Assembly: GCA_022410635.1 (NCBI GenBank)
Contig: JAJVDF010000168.1
Coordinates: 1,548,156 to 1,612,155, forward strand
Direction: 5' to 3'
Source of the DNA: Tretioscincus oriximinensis
Taxonomy: Eukaryota > Chordata > Lepidosauria > Squamata > Gymnophthalmidae
DNA: 64,000 bases
Made by a program: the position numbers and the translations under genes. Positions within the stretch are counted from its first letter, which is position 1. Every line of letters starts with the position of its first letter. A model generated the notes under the pieces. The model was given only the letters and a program-made list of their open reading frames with translations. It searched no databases and was not told the origin of the DNA. Shown here in pieces: positions 32,431 through 43,214 of the stretch.

Positions 32431-32443
32431 ATGGATGTTGAAG

Positions 32444-33010
32444 CATGACATAATTTTTTTTTTTTAAAAGTGACCCATCTCTTCATATGCACATCAATGT
32501 TAAAAAAAAAAAGATTATCTGATTTGGATCACAACACTGAATTCATACCTCTTCCAAGGTTTGCTGGAACATCAGTTCTATTAAACCAATCAAACAAAAA
32601 CCTCTGGTTCCCTTCCTTTTTAAAATTCCCTTTAAAGGGCAGAATAACTGATTCAAATCAGGGTGTTTGCTTTTATCAGACTTCCCTGCTTTGGTTCAAT
32701 TCAAATGGATCCTTGCAAACCGTGGGTGGTTTTCAGTTTGAACTGAAAGTGGTTGAACGAAAGTGGCTTGAATCCAAGTGGTTTGTGAACAGACCAGTTC
32801 AGGACATCTTCACGTACTGCCTGTCCAGGTGACTATTTTAAAAAAACCCCACAGTATCTAAAAAGAAGCATTAACCCCTACACTTGCTGTGACTACAATC
32901 CACCCCTTAGTACCTAGGTTCCGTTCGTATGGCACCAAGGGCCCGATCCCAGCCCATATCTCCAAGTGCCATACCCAGCCCTTCGCTACTGCTTTCTAGG
33001 CATTGTAATA
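32444..33010. other. Intergenic stretch, nothing recognised
   Basis: Poly-T and poly-A runs lie near 32454-32464 and 32501-32510. No exon or repeat family is recognised. Confidence 0.4.
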
Positions 33011-33092
33011 TATACTGCTCAAAACAATTAAGGGAACACTTTATCATACACTGTTATGTCAAAGTGTTCCCTTAATTGTTTTGAGCAGCATA
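33011..33092. mobile_element. Tc1/mariner-type miniature element
   Basis: Two 32-bp terminal inverted repeats with one mismatch (33011-33042 and 33061-33092) around an 18-bp loop, with TA at both ends. The TIR core TGCTCAAAACAATTAAGGGA resembles termini I associate with a Tc1-type transposon common in fish. Confidence 0.8.
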
Positions 33093-33388
33093 TTTTTGTC
33101 CTCTTCAATTAAAAATAGGGAGAATGGCTTTCTAGGCTCAGAGCTGCCAGGCTTCTTTTCAAACTGTTTTACGGATGTGAAAGTACTAGATATACTTGTA
33201 CAGCCACATGGATGAATAATTGGTCACTTTTATTTTCCTTGCTAGGTTGTTGAACCTGTGCGTAGCCCTAGATGCAAAATTCTTAAGGGTGCAAAATTTT
33301 GAAGTAGAAATAAATAAAACACCCTTCACTCAGAAAACCTCTTAATATTTGAGCATTTGTTAATGAACAAACTGCGCAAGGGAAGGGA

Positions 33389-33648
33389 AGAAGAAGAATC
33401 CGTTTTGTACATCGCATCCTTTTCACCTGAAGGGACTCAGAGTAACTTCCAAGGTTAATTTTTGCCCAAAGGCATACGTCCAGATAGCTTCCCTACAAGA
33501 TTAGTGGTGGTACTCATTAATCTACTTGAAACTGTAGTTTGCAAATCTACTTTCTTTTGAACAGCTGAGTTGTCTGAAGCTGACAGGGCTTCGAGAACGG
33601 ATCTCTCAGTTGAAAGACTGTCTCTTAACGACTGCGCCATTCGTGCCT
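33389..33648 (-). mobile_element. tRNA-derived SINE, family A (older subtype)
   Basis: An antisense copy, GAAGAAGAATCCG tail first, body with GAAGGGACTCAGAGTAACTTC, head near AACGACTGCGCCATTCGTGCC. It has an internal deletion. Confidence 0.75.
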
Positions 33649-33649
33649 T

Positions 33650-34615
33650 GGAATTGCAAGAGGGAAAAAGAGGAATTGGCCTTCTCTGTTGCCTGATTAT
33701 AGAGCCTCTTGACACCACGCTCTTGCCTTGGGCATTGGCAACCAAAGCTATGCCACTGGTCAAGCCCGGAAGGGCAGAAAGCGGGCATGTATGTACCTGG
33801 CATGGATTCTAGCCTCCATTGGCATAAGAAGGAGCCATTCATAACCAGTACGAGCATCTGAGATCATTTCATCAGACTTCTAGAGGAGGAAGGCAAAAAA
33901 AGAAAAGAAAAAAATATTATCAGTAAAGAGGGGAAAAAAGAAAGTCTTTGATTAGATGTTTCTTCTTTCTGTTCCTTTGCATGTGGTGAAACGCTGGCAG
34001 CAGATGCTGTGGTCTTTCTGCAGAGGTTTCAGTTGTGTGCTGCCTGGCAGGATCTCCTTCTTAAAATAAGCGTCTCACGAACGGCTGTGACTTCCAAGCC
34101 AAATTCATATTCAGGGCAAGGAAGAAACCCAAAGCGAAAGCATTAAGTCATGTCTCTATCGATCCCGAGTTATTTGCCAGATGCTCGGTGTACTCCGTTG
34201 AGGTCCACATGACTTTAGCCCATTCAATCACTTCTCAAATATTTCTTCCTTTTTTTTTGTAGTAAAGAAAAAGAACTAGGAAGACACACTGGCTGGAAGC
34301 AATACACGTTTTATGTGGGGGGAGTATTGCCGTGTCGAAGCATCGTTTAAAAGTGTGCATTTGATGAATATTTAGAACCTTTCTTTCGTTTTGTTCTTCA
34401 AGGGTGCTTTCATCCACCTTGCAAGAGGACTTTCCAAGTCTTATTAAAGGCCTGGAATCCATTGAGTTCAAAGCAATATGCTAAAGATTTTGAGCTTGTA
34501 ATGTTAGAAAACACAAACCTCCACGATTGTTCAACTCAATGTCCGTCCAAGTTAAGCTTTTTTCCTTTCTTTCTCTTGTTCTCTCATTCTGTCTTTTCCC
34601 CCTCCCAAGAAATAG
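33650..34615. other. Stretch downstream of ADAMTS17, nothing recognised
   Basis: No exon or repeat is recognised. It may be part of the 3' UTR of ADAMTS17 if a distal poly(A) site is used. Confidence 0.35.
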
Positions 34616-34619
34616 TAGC

Positions 34620-34816
34620 CAGCAAGATGCCATCTCTGTCCTTAGTTACCATCACCTGGGCATTTAGAATTTTGTCTAATCCTTTTTTAAAGTTTATTTT
34701 CCTTTCCCTAAATGGCCGTTGCCATATCTGGCAGCAGGGAGTTCCATAAGTTAAGGACACATTGTAGGAAGAAGTATGTGTTACACTGTTGTGCCCTAAG
34801 AGGGGACGGAGGGTTT
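34620..34816 (-). mobile_element. Old CR1-like fragment directly after the ADAMTS17 stop codon
   Basis: The antisense stretch carries the blocks CATTTAGAATTTTGTCTAATCC, GGCAGCAGGGAGTTCCATAAG and AGGAAGAAGTATGT, diverged from CR1-type ORF2 3' ends seen elsewhere. It starts within a few bases of the stop at 34819 and is in the gene's transcriptional sense. Confidence 0.55.
34693..34698 (-). terminator. Candidate proximal poly(A) signal of ADAMTS17
   Basis: An AATAAA hexamer on the minus strand about 120 nt after the stop codon, inside the CR1-like fragment. The human gene has a longer 3' UTR as I recall, so this may be unused. Confidence 0.2.
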
Positions 34817-34818
34817 CA

Positions 34819-34970
34819 TTAACTCTTCTGTTGCATCTTGCTTGCATAGAAGTCTCTGCAGGTTTGGCAGCAGCGTTGGTACCACCGCATGTCTTGACAC
34901 AGGTTTTTCTCCCGGATCACCCGACAGTAAACAGTCCACTGGTCTCCTGTACACTTGTACGTCAGAGCAG
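34819..34970 (-). CDS. ADAMTS17: ADAMTS17 terminal exon (PLAC domain and stop)
   Basis: The last coding exon, 152 nt, entered after a CAAAAAG acceptor with two bases (CT) that complete a codon begun by the final G of the exon at 36964-36787. The peptide is a PLAC domain with the six-cysteine pattern: KC, VYC, NLC, RCC and TC, including [17 protein letters not shown]. It ends [10 protein letters not shown] before TAA. This agrees closely with my recollection of the human C-terminus, apart from the last few residues. PLAC domains occur at the C-termini of several ADAMTS proteases and related secreted proteins; their function is not well defined. ADAMTS17 is a secreted, extracellular-matrix-associated metalloprotease linked in humans to a Weill-Marchesani-like disorder. 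ADAMTS19 is the closest paralogue and the main alternative. Confidence 0.95.
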
Positions 34971-35099
34971 CTTTTTGTATATGTATTTGAAAAAAATATA
35001 TAGAATATTAGGGGTGAGGGAAGACATCTCNACATGTAAAGCAACACCTCAAGCTACGATTTGCTGTTAAACCATAAAATAATGCTTTAGGCTCCTTCC

Positions 35100-35430
35100 A
35101 GATGGTCTATTTAATTCTGCATTTTAAATTCAGAACAATACATTTGCGAGTCCCTCCCTTCTTACCTTCAACAGTCTACCTTGTTGCCTATGACTACTGT
35201 GAGATTGCCGTATTCCCGGTACACTACCTTGTATTCTTGTCACATGACGTATTCCGTAAGTCCCTGCTGGGCTTGTCTTACTGCAAATTCCCAGCATTCT
35301 CTGCAAGCTGAGAGCTTCTGAACGTTTACATCTAGCCTCAAGTCTTTTGATAGCTACCATTTTCCCATTATAGAACACTATACAAAGGAGTTTACAATGC
35401 ACCTGGAAAATCTGGAGCAATGGAGCTTTT
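35100..35430 (+). repeat. Unnamed dispersed repeat (pair with 23040-23400)
   Basis: In the same orientation as the other copy. Shared blocks include GTCACATGACGTATTCCGTAAG-like and TACTGCAAATTCCCAGCATTC-like stretches and a GAGAGC...GAACGT segment. It lies in the last ADAMTS17 intron. Confidence 0.6.
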
Positions 35431-35920
35431 TTTCTGAATGCGTTACTGAATGTCCGTTACCATATGGGACAGATTCTGCATGATGTAAGTAAGAAAACCT
35501 TGTGGAAAGGCAGCCGGAAAGAGAACTGATCTTCTGGAGTGCATCAATCCCAAACACAACAGCCAGGATTTTAATGAAAGAAATAGCAAGATTACAGATT
35601 CTAATGGACTTTTAACATCTAACACGTACAAGGTTGTACATACATGGGGTGGGAGGGAATTGAAACCTGATGTACATGTACTGTTAAAGCTATATAAAGT
35701 TACAATTCGCTTATATTATACCTGCAATGAAGCTGGTAGTATTGGATGAGGTTCCTTTGAATGTCAACCTATTCCCAGAAGAAAGTGGTGAGGCAAACAA
35801 GGGCTCAGTAGATTAGGGATTAGAACTGAGAAGAGATTTGTGAAGTAAAGAGGGTTTTGTTGATATGAGATTCTAAGCCTGTGCATTTTTAAAATAAAAT
35901 TTATGTTTGTTTAAAAAATC
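35431..35920. other. ADAMTS17 intron, nothing recognised
   Basis: AT-rich intron sequence without recognisable features. Confidence 0.45.
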
Positions 35921-35924
35921 TTTC

Positions 35925-36170
35925 AGCCGAAGGGACTCAAAGTTATTATTCACCCAAAGACTTACATTCTATCTTCCCCACCAGGCTGTGGTGGTTCCCA
36001 CTTATCTAGTCGCAGTTAGTGGCAATTTATTGCAATTCTTGCTTTTGAATAGTTGGGTTGGCTAGAGCTAGTAGGAGGTTCTCACCCCTCCCCCATGTCT
36101 GACACAGGGCCTAGAAACCCCACCTCTCAGGTGGGAGACCATCTCCTTAGCAACTGCACCATTTGTGCCT
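35925..36170 (-). mobile_element. tRNA-derived SINE, family A
   Basis: An antisense copy lacking its usual GAA tail. The body runs from CCGAAGGGACTCAAAG to the head near CAACTGCACCATTTGTGCC. Confidence 0.75.
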
Positions 36171-36786
36171 AGCTGGAAAAGTGTTTGCAAAGTCTGATGG
36201 TTGTGTTTCCAGCATTTTAATAATAATTAAAAAAGCTAGATATTTGGCTGTGTTACAATGCCCATACTTCCATCTTGTCAACCAAACCCAGTTTTCAGCC
36301 AGGAATATTGAGGGGGAAACTTGGATACTCCCAGGTGAAAGATAAGTTTAGGCTGAGAAAGGACTAAATGACTCGTTCTGTGGAACTGTTCGTAGGATTA
36401 ACACTTGGACGTCAAAGGACAGGTCACAAAAATAAAATGATAAAAANCAGTATAGATTGTACTTCTGGTCCTCGACAGGAAGCCCTGCCTTACAAATTAC
36501 GGTGCCCACGGCAGAATTCAGAACAGGCCGTCAGGACAACCTGCCATAACATGTCCGCGCTCATGGCTCTCCACATGGAGATTGACCTCACACCATGCAG
36601 AATGAATATGAACATTCGGTCATCTCTGGTCAGCTGGAGATTCCTCAAGTGGCTGTGGGGATAGAGCCTACGTCTTCTGTTGTGGATGTATGCAAGGTCA
36701 GAAGCACCAGAACCAGCATTTTCTAGCATCTTAGTGGTGACAAATAATAGGCACTCGGTGTTCAGAGCCCATCAAAACATACTTAC

Positions 36787-36964
36787 CAAGCCTGGGAGAA
36801 GTAATGGTGTTAACATTTATCTTCTCATTGCAGGCTTCCTGGTGACACTGGCGGTAGGCCGCAGGCTTAGACAGGGCCGGACATTCATTCCCATGGCGAC
36901 CGGTGACCTTGTGCATGCATTGGACCACGCGGGACTGCAGGCCCTTGCCACAAGTTGAGGAACA
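36787..36964 (-). CDS. ADAMTS17: ADAMTS17 exon: last thrombospondin type-1 repeat
   Basis: A 178-nt exon between a TCTCACAG acceptor and a GTAAGT donor, starting in phase 0 and ending after the first base of a codon. It opens CSSTCGKG, the C-x-x-S/T-C-x-x-G pattern on which thrombospondin repeats receive O-fucose. It continues [16 protein letters not shown] with the remaining cysteines (NEC, RQC, EAC), then a linker [14 protein letters not shown] before the PLAC domain. The preceding tryptophans of this repeat lie at the end of exon 51452-51300, so the repeat is split between exons. The splice to 34970 gives PRL-A-ALTYKC, as in the human protein as I recall it. Confidence 0.95.
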
Positions 36965-37039
36965 CTGTGAGACAAAACACAAAACACACATTGGGGATGA
37001 AAAACGAGAGGACGTCCAGGCGGAATTTGTACCGACTCT

Positions 37040-37110
37040 TATGCTGGGTTATTTCTTGGGATAGAGCTTGGCCATTTGCATACCAGTGTAGACTATGGCA
37101 GACCCCATTT
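37040..37110. repeat. Half copy of the hairpin element family
   Basis: GGGTTATTTCTTGGGATAGAGCTTGGCCAT, then TACCAGTGTAGACTATGGCAG: one arm of the 14815-14945 element. It lies about 80 bp upstream of the exon at 36964. Confidence 0.6.
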
Positions 37111-37542
37111 GGGAATTAATTTTCAACCCAACAGTGATATATGTGGGGATTTCTGCTGAAGGGGAACCAGTGACACTATGGGGACCTTTTCTTCGTAAAG
37201 AGTATCTTCTCAGACTACCCATGGTAGCCCAGGGAGGATGCTGTATGCAGCTTGTGCTGTTGAAGGCTTTCAAAGATGTGGCAAACAGTGTAGATATTCC
37301 CTAAAAGACTCCATCCAGACAGGACCAAGAACGTGGGATTATCTTGGAGCCTATCCACAGCAAGCCCTGGGCTAGAGGGATGAAAGTGCCTGTTATTGCT
37401 ATTGCTGAAAAAACAGTGCGATTTTCCTGGAACAGCATTGCAATTGGTCAGACCTAGATGCTTGAAGAAAACATCTCACATGTTCAGGGCCAAACNCAAT
37501 CTGAAAATGGCTACACCATATACGTGTGTGTATGTGCATGTA

Positions 37543-38260
37543 GAACATAAGAACATAAGAAGAGCCATACTGGAACAGGCCACAGCCCATCAAGTCCAGC
37601 ATTCTGTGTCACACAGAGGCCCACCAGATNCACCTGGGCTGTCTGAACAGAGGAAAGCAAAATATTCACCTGTTCATGACTCCCTGCAAATGGTATCTCT
37701 GGATTCCTGCCTGTTTCTCCATCCTGGAGGCAACATCCAGACATCCATCCTAGTATCCATTTATACCCTTGGTGTCCATAAGCCTGTCTAGTCCTGTCTT
37801 GAAACTATCCAAGCTGTTAGCTACCACTACCTCTTCAGGAAGTAAATTGNACAGGCCGATGACCCTCTGGGTGAAAAAATACTTTCCTTTGTCTGTTCTT
37901 ACTTTTCTACCCATCAGTTTCAAGGAGGGCCCTCTGGTCCTTGTGTTGTGTGATAGAGAAAACATTTTTTCTCTATTCACCCTGTCGATCCCATGCATGA
38001 TTTTGTACACTTCAATCAGATCACCTCTGAGATGTTGCCTTTCAAGGCTGAAGAGGCCCAGACGTTGCAGCCTGACTTCGTAAGGGAGGTGCTCCAGACC
38101 CTTGATCATTTTTGTTGCCCTCTTCTGCACCTTCTCCAGTTCCAAAATGTCCCTCTTGAGATGTGGTGACCAGAATTGAACGCAGTATTCCAAATGTGAC
38201 CTCAGCACAGATTTATAAAGAGGCAAAACATTCTTTTTAGAATTTGTAGGGGGGCAGTTG
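37543..38260 (-). mobile_element. CR1-like LINE, longest TTCTTATG-tailed copy
   Basis: An antisense copy with long open coding: SVLRSHLEYCVQFWSPH, LEHLPYEVRLQRLGLFSL, RGDLIEVYKIMHG, FFTQRVIGL, NSLDSFKTGLDRL. Two Ns fall inside. The open frame (37750-38457) starts beyond the element, so it is a truncated LINE ORF2 end, not a gene. It is in an ADAMTS17 intron and in the gene's sense. Confidence 0.85.
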
Positions 38261-38379
38261 TGCACTTCTGGGTATTTCATGCCATTGTAAATGGCTGCCA
38301 TGGGTGCATGTGTCCAGATATTTAAGAGCCTGTGCTTGTCCCAGGATTTTGCTCTGCTGCATTGCAAGAGGTAAGACAA

Positions 38380-38662
38380 GAGAAGAACTAGGAGGAGAAG
38401 AAGGAGAAGGAGGAGGAGAAGAAGAAGAACTGAGTTTTTATACTCCATTTTCCTCATCTGAAGGGACTCAAAGAGACTTACAAGCTTATTTTTCTGTCCA
38501 AAGCCTTACATTTTATCTTCCCCACCATGCTACAATGGTCCCCATTTGGCTAGCGCTGAGACCAGTAGATGGTGCTCACCACTCCTAATGGCCGACACAG
38601 AGCGTCAAAGTCAATATCTCTGCTGAAACACCAGGGCTCTTAACCCCTGTACTACAGTGAGT
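38380..38662 (-). mobile_element. tRNA-derived SINE, family A (older subtype)
   Basis: An antisense copy with a GAGGAGAAGAAG tail, a body with GAAGGGACTCAAAGAGAC and a head decayed near TTAACCCCTGTACTACAG. Confidence 0.75.
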
Positions 38663-38664
38663 TC

Positions 38665-39060
38665 AAAACGAGACCACAATTTTTTCTTTCAATATCTAGA
38701 GGCAGCCTAGAATGCAAAACTCCAATGCTGGAGTGACCCAATAGAGGCCCCTAGCAGGCCGATGAAATTCCTCCCTTGATGCTTAGTGAGGGAGAGGCTT
38801 AAAAGTGCTGAATAGCATGGGGGAAAAGTGCTGGATTGCCTCTTTTTGATGCCCCCCCCTCCAAGCATCTGCTGCCACTCATTTGGGGGGCTTGGCTTCA
38901 TTGTGGCTAAGCTGGCCGGCCAGATGGAAAATCCAAGGGCAGCAGCAGAAGCCAGGCAGCCCCCCACACACGGGGCAAGGGAGGTATGAAGGAAGGGAGG
39001 GGAGCAGTTGGGTGCACCTTGTGCCACAGGGCCCTAGCTTCTGCCTCTCTTGGATCACAG
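38665..39060. other. ADAMTS17 intron, nothing recognised
   Basis: No repeat family or exon is recognised. Confidence 0.4.
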
Positions 39061-39064
39061 TCAC

Positions 39065-39258
39065 CGTGAGAGGAACAGTGGTACAGCGGTTAAGAGCCCT
39101 GGTGCTTCAGTAGAGATAACAAGTTTGAAGCCTTGTGTCGGCTGTGTCAGTGTGGTGGGGAAGATAGAATGGAAGCCTGTGGGCGAAAATAAGCTTGTAA
39201 GATGCTTTGAGTCCCTTTGGGTGAGAAATGCAGTTCTTCCTCTTCTTTGTCTTCCTCT
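39065..39258 (+). mobile_element. tRNA-derived SINE, family A with internal deletion
   Basis: The sense head (GTGGTACAGCGGTTAAGAGC, then GAAGCCTTGTGTCGGCTG) jumps straight to GTGTGGTGGGGAAGATAG. The middle of about 100 bp is missing. The tail is TTCCTCTTC-rich. Confidence 0.75.
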
Positions 39259-39259
39259 T

Positions 39260-40055
39260 CTTCCTCTTCCTCTTCCTTCCTGTTTCTCTCCACTCTATCA
39301 ATATGCTTCAACCACCTGCCCAGCAACTGCACATNTGATGTGCACTTGGTAGGCACTTTCTCCTTTCTGGCTGTATGCATAAGTAGAAGCAAAATACTTG
39401 GTTTTGCAGGGCCCTGTAAAAGGTNTGGGATCCATAGGCTGGATAATCTGACCCTGCAAATCACAGAAGCCCTGTTCAAAGTTCGCTTGTGTTGTGAGGT
39501 TTGCCAAATCCAGGTAAAATCTGCCCTGGAGATTTCATTCCTGTCATGTAAGAACTGATTTCACTGTATCTTTAAGACCTTCTTGCCCAAATAATTCCTG
39601 GTGGCAATCAGCAAGGAAAAGAGAACACAGTTAATAACGCAGACCATTTTGTCCTTACNTACAAACCTTCACGATACTCCCTCCCGCACCCATCCTAATT
39701 ATTTTGTCTTCTTTTTACAGTGCCAGAGAAAATGGATTGAAGGTGGAAGAGCCCCCAAACCCTTAAGGAAACAATAAAAGAGGCGATATTTTTTGTGCTT
39801 CCAAATGTTTTTGGACAAGTAAGGAAAATCTTGTTCAGTTCACTGATTGACCCTTTTCTCCAGCCGGAAGCCAGGAAGTTTTCACCTCCTGTACTCCGTG
39901 TCCAATTCGTCTTCCTTTCACTGAATAACATCATTTCCAGAGGATGATTATAACAACAAAGGAAGATTCTTTTAAAGTGAATGGGAGAACAGCCTTCCTT
40001 CCTTCCTTGGCATAATTCAGGCTGTATCCAGACAGGGCTTAAAACTCAGGATTAC
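39260..40055. other. ADAMTS17 intron, nothing recognised
   Basis: A CTTCCTC run near 39236-39285 continues the preceding SINE tail. No exon is recognised. Confidence 0.4.
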
Positions 40056-40059
40056 CCTG

Positions 40060-40345
40060 GCCCTGTAATGCCATGTGTATCCATAGTAATCCCAACATAA
40101 TTTTGCAGAATATTGGTGACCACACTGCGCATATGAAGCTTATAGTAAAAGCAAAAATGTAAAATTGACATTAAAACAATATCTGAAGATGGGAAAGAAA
40201 GCAGCATTTCCTCAACCCAAGGCCAGGTTAAAAAATGTGTCTTCAAAGATCTTTTGAAAGGATAAAGTGATGGTAATTGATGTACGTCGAAGGAAAGACC
40301 ATTCCATGGTCTTGGGCAACCACCGAGAAGGCCCTACCTTGGGTT
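40060..40345 (-). mobile_element. L2-type LINE remnant
   Basis: Antisense blocks ATTAAAACAATATCTGAAGA, AAAATGTGTCTTCAAAGATC and CCATGGTCTTGGGCAACCACC resemble the L2 remnants at 17547 and 42355. Confidence 0.5.
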
Positions 40346-40837
40346 CCTTAGAATAGTTTAATAGAGAATAGTTTAATGATTAGTTCGATTGACCATATCA
40401 AATTTACAAAAGATAAGGACATTTGACCATAATAAATACAAATCTCAACTACCTGAAAATAAGACGTCCCCTGGAAATAAGACCTAGTAGAGGAATCTTT
40501 GGGAGCAAAAATTAATATAAGCCACTGTTTTATTTTTGGGGAAACTCTTGAATACATTCATAAGTTCCAGGCCATCAACAAAGGACTTAACAAAGATAAT
40601 GGTTTCCTGGCCAATTATACATTTTTATGACACCTGTTAAGTATTTGATTGATTTACTATCAGACATTGCCTCTTGTTGCCCCAGGGACTNTTTCACACG
40701 AGAGGATTATAGTTTCTGCCATTTACCTGTTTTTCTAACCTTTTCATCACCTTATCACATCTGCATATGCTTTGTCATCTCCCATAGATAGTTTTCTATA
40801 AATACCTGACCCTGACATTAGTCCCTCAGGATCTGAA

Positions 40838-40955
40838 GAAGTNGACATGTCTACGAAAGCTTATGATGCCCACTTTTCTCCTGTTACTCTCAAAGTGCTA
40901 CTAGCTTCTTTGCTGGACTTTCTACTAGACTAACANGGCTATTTNTCTGAAATTG
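40838..40955 (-). repeat. Dispersed repeat (foldback-family monomer)
   Basis: An antisense monomer from CTGAAGAAGT to GGCTATTT, with three Ns. Confidence 0.75.
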
Positions 40956-41029
40956 ACTATTGGGGAAACACTGTAAAACAAAAGAGAAAATTAATATTCT
41001 TATTTACCCCGTCTCCCTTACAGAACATC

Positions 41030-41400
41030 CTGTTCATCTCAAATAATAATTTCCTCAGACAGGCAGCCCTAGTAAGAAAGCAGGGCAACCTGTGTGTCAT
41101 CTGGGGATTTTCTCTCTTCAGAAGATAATTCAGCTATGTTCTGCAGCCCTATGGGACACCCTTTGTAATAAAGGTCCTAGATATGTTGCTCTTATTGAAG
41201 AGTACAAGGGGCAGATAAGCAGGATACGATTTAGGTCTTCAACCATTTCTACACCACAGACACACAGTCTTTCCTCATAAGGTACCTGGTGATATCTTCC
41301 ATATTTCACCATCGAGTTAATAAGTTCAAAACGTGCATATATAAACTGTTGCCTTAGCTGGTGAGGCATTTTCTCAACTAGATATCTTCCAAGATGGAAA
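41030..41400 (-). mobile_element. LINE remnant with a C-x-C...C zinc-knuckle-like end
   Basis: The minus-strand frame at 41130-41369 reads LCVCGVEMVED followed by ILLICPLYSSIR and YLGPLL. This pattern is typical of the C-terminal end of some non-LTR retrotransposon proteins. It is short, without other domains. Confidence 0.6.
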
Positions 41401-41457
41401 ATAGATTTTGAACGTATTAGCCATTTTAATGATTTTATATTAGATCCTTACATCTCT

Positions 41458-41728
41458 AGAAGAAAAAGAAGAATTGGGTTTGTATACCCCACCCTTCTCA
41501 CCTGAAAGGACTCGACTTACAAGCTATTATTTGCCCGAAGGCTTACACCTATCTTTCCCACCACATTGTGATTATTCTACTTGCATTAATCTATTTGCAA
41601 TTTCTTGCTTTTGAACAACTAGGTTGGCTAAAGTTCAGGCCGCTAGAGGGAGCTCACTCCTTTCCACGGCAGACACATGAGGCCTCAAACTTTGATCTCT
41701 CGGTTGAAAGACTGTTGCTCTACACCAC
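41458..41728 (-). mobile_element. tRNA-derived SINE, family A (older subtype)
   Basis: An antisense copy with a GAAGAAAAAGAAG tail, body ACCTGAAAGGACTCGACTTAC and head ending near GCTCTACACCACTG. Confidence 0.75.
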
Positions 41729-41739
41729 TGTTCCTCTAG

Positions 41740-42350
41740 GAACAGATATGTTTAGTTTGCAACAGAGAAGAGAATTCAATTGACAGTTCAGGTTCACAAA
41801 TGTTCTCACTGAATCAAATGTGTGATTTGCACAACGAAAAATCCAGTTGAATCGAAAAAATCTCCTGTCCATAGATATCAAACACTTGATCAAACATTGA
41901 GTATTTACTGTGGTTTTGCTGTTGGAAAGGGCTCCAACTACCCACTTTTTCAACATGTTCAAAATCAAATGCCAGAAGCAATTAACCAAACAAACAAGTG
42001 TTCATTTCAAGAGTGAACCAAACACAAGGCATTCATCTTTACACATCTCTATGCTGCATGTAGGATGTTGCATCCAGAAATAACTTCTTAGGGATGCAGC
42101 AATTGAATTTTGCATTCTTTTTTGGTGCTCTGATACACTTGCTGGAACACCTTCAGGGACTGAGTCATAGCTGCTGTCATGTTGTACCTTGCTTAGAGTC
42201 TTGCTGATGGCTGGTTTCTACTTGAAATTTAGATCAGCAGTCTGAAAAGGACCAGTCTGAATTATGTAGTTTGTCTTTTAAGGACACATTAAAAGGACAC
42301 AGTTTTCTGAATATTGAGCTTTACCACGACAGTCTTCTGTATTGTTTGCT
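41740..42350. other. ADAMTS17 intron, nothing recognised
   Basis: No exon or repeat family is recognised. Confidence 0.4.
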
Positions 42351-42354
42351 TGCT

Positions 42355-42620
42355 TGCTTCTTTGTTTATTCATTCATTCATTCAACTAATTAATTTAAAA
42401 TGATTTATATCCTGGCCTTCACCATTGGTCCTACAGCAGGTAACAGAAGATCAAGAAATGTTTTTAAAGAATACACCTTAATAAAATGTTTAAAAAAAGA
42501 TCCATACTAGAGGGAGGCTGTTTCCAGAGTGTGGGAGCCACCACAGAGAAGGCCCTCCTTCTCTTTGAGATCTTAATGAACAGACACGTGTATAAGGCAG
42601 AAGGCACTCCTTCTAGCCAG
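42355..42620 (-). mobile_element. L2-type LINE remnant
   Basis: Antisense. ATTCATTC-type tail, then TTTATATCCTGGCC and GGGAGCCACCACAGAGAAGG, matching other L2 3' pieces. Confidence 0.55.
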
Positions 42621-42624
42621 GCCC

Positions 42625-43100
42625 CTGCATTCTCATTCTCAACTCACTGCAGCTTTTCTTTGATTTCTGAAGAGGTGGTAGCATGGCCCAGCAATGCCCA
42701 ATTATTTTCCCCCGAGTGCCCATGTTCTCAGTGAAAAGCACAAAATCAATTATTTCCTCTGAAAATGTCTTCAGACGTTTTTNCCTCTGCCTGGACAACA
42801 ACCTTATTGAACTGGCTCCCAGGAGACAGATGGATCCCCTTCCTTCAGTATTTATTTTGCAACCCACCCTGTCTGGACATTCGCAAACAGGCACACATTT
42901 CCTGAAATGCAAACATTTGAAGTCTCGTGTAATCGTTTTGCAAACAGTATAGAAACAATGTGCTTTGCACATTTGGAAAGAAATTCTGGATGAAAGAAGA
43001 CTCTCCATTGTAATAATTAACAGCAGTATAATCTCATTCATTCATGTACTCATTCATTCAAAATTGCCTGGCCTGCTTTTTGCTTCCAGAGAGGGCTTTC
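42625..43100. other. ADAMTS17 intron, nothing recognised
   Basis: A 142-codon minus-strand frame overlapping this interval has no recognisable domain and one N. Confidence 0.4.
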
Positions 43101-43104
43101 TGAG

Positions 43105-43106
<2 letters not shown>

Positions 43107-43147
<41 letters not shown>
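43107..43147. repeat. (ATC)n microsatellite
   Basis: About 13 uninterrupted ATC units. Confidence 0.95.
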
Positions 43148-43150
<3 letters not shown>

Positions 43151-43214
43151 AGGAGAAGGCAAGGAGAAGTCAAATGTTAGTGGACTTCCAGCAAGAAGAG
43201 ATAGAAGGTTGGCC

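Noticed and set aside
37750..38457. 235-codon minus-strand frame that looks like a gene
   Set aside because: It is a truncated CR1-like ORF2 end preceded by SINE-tail sequence (poly-L start). Other copies exist in the window.
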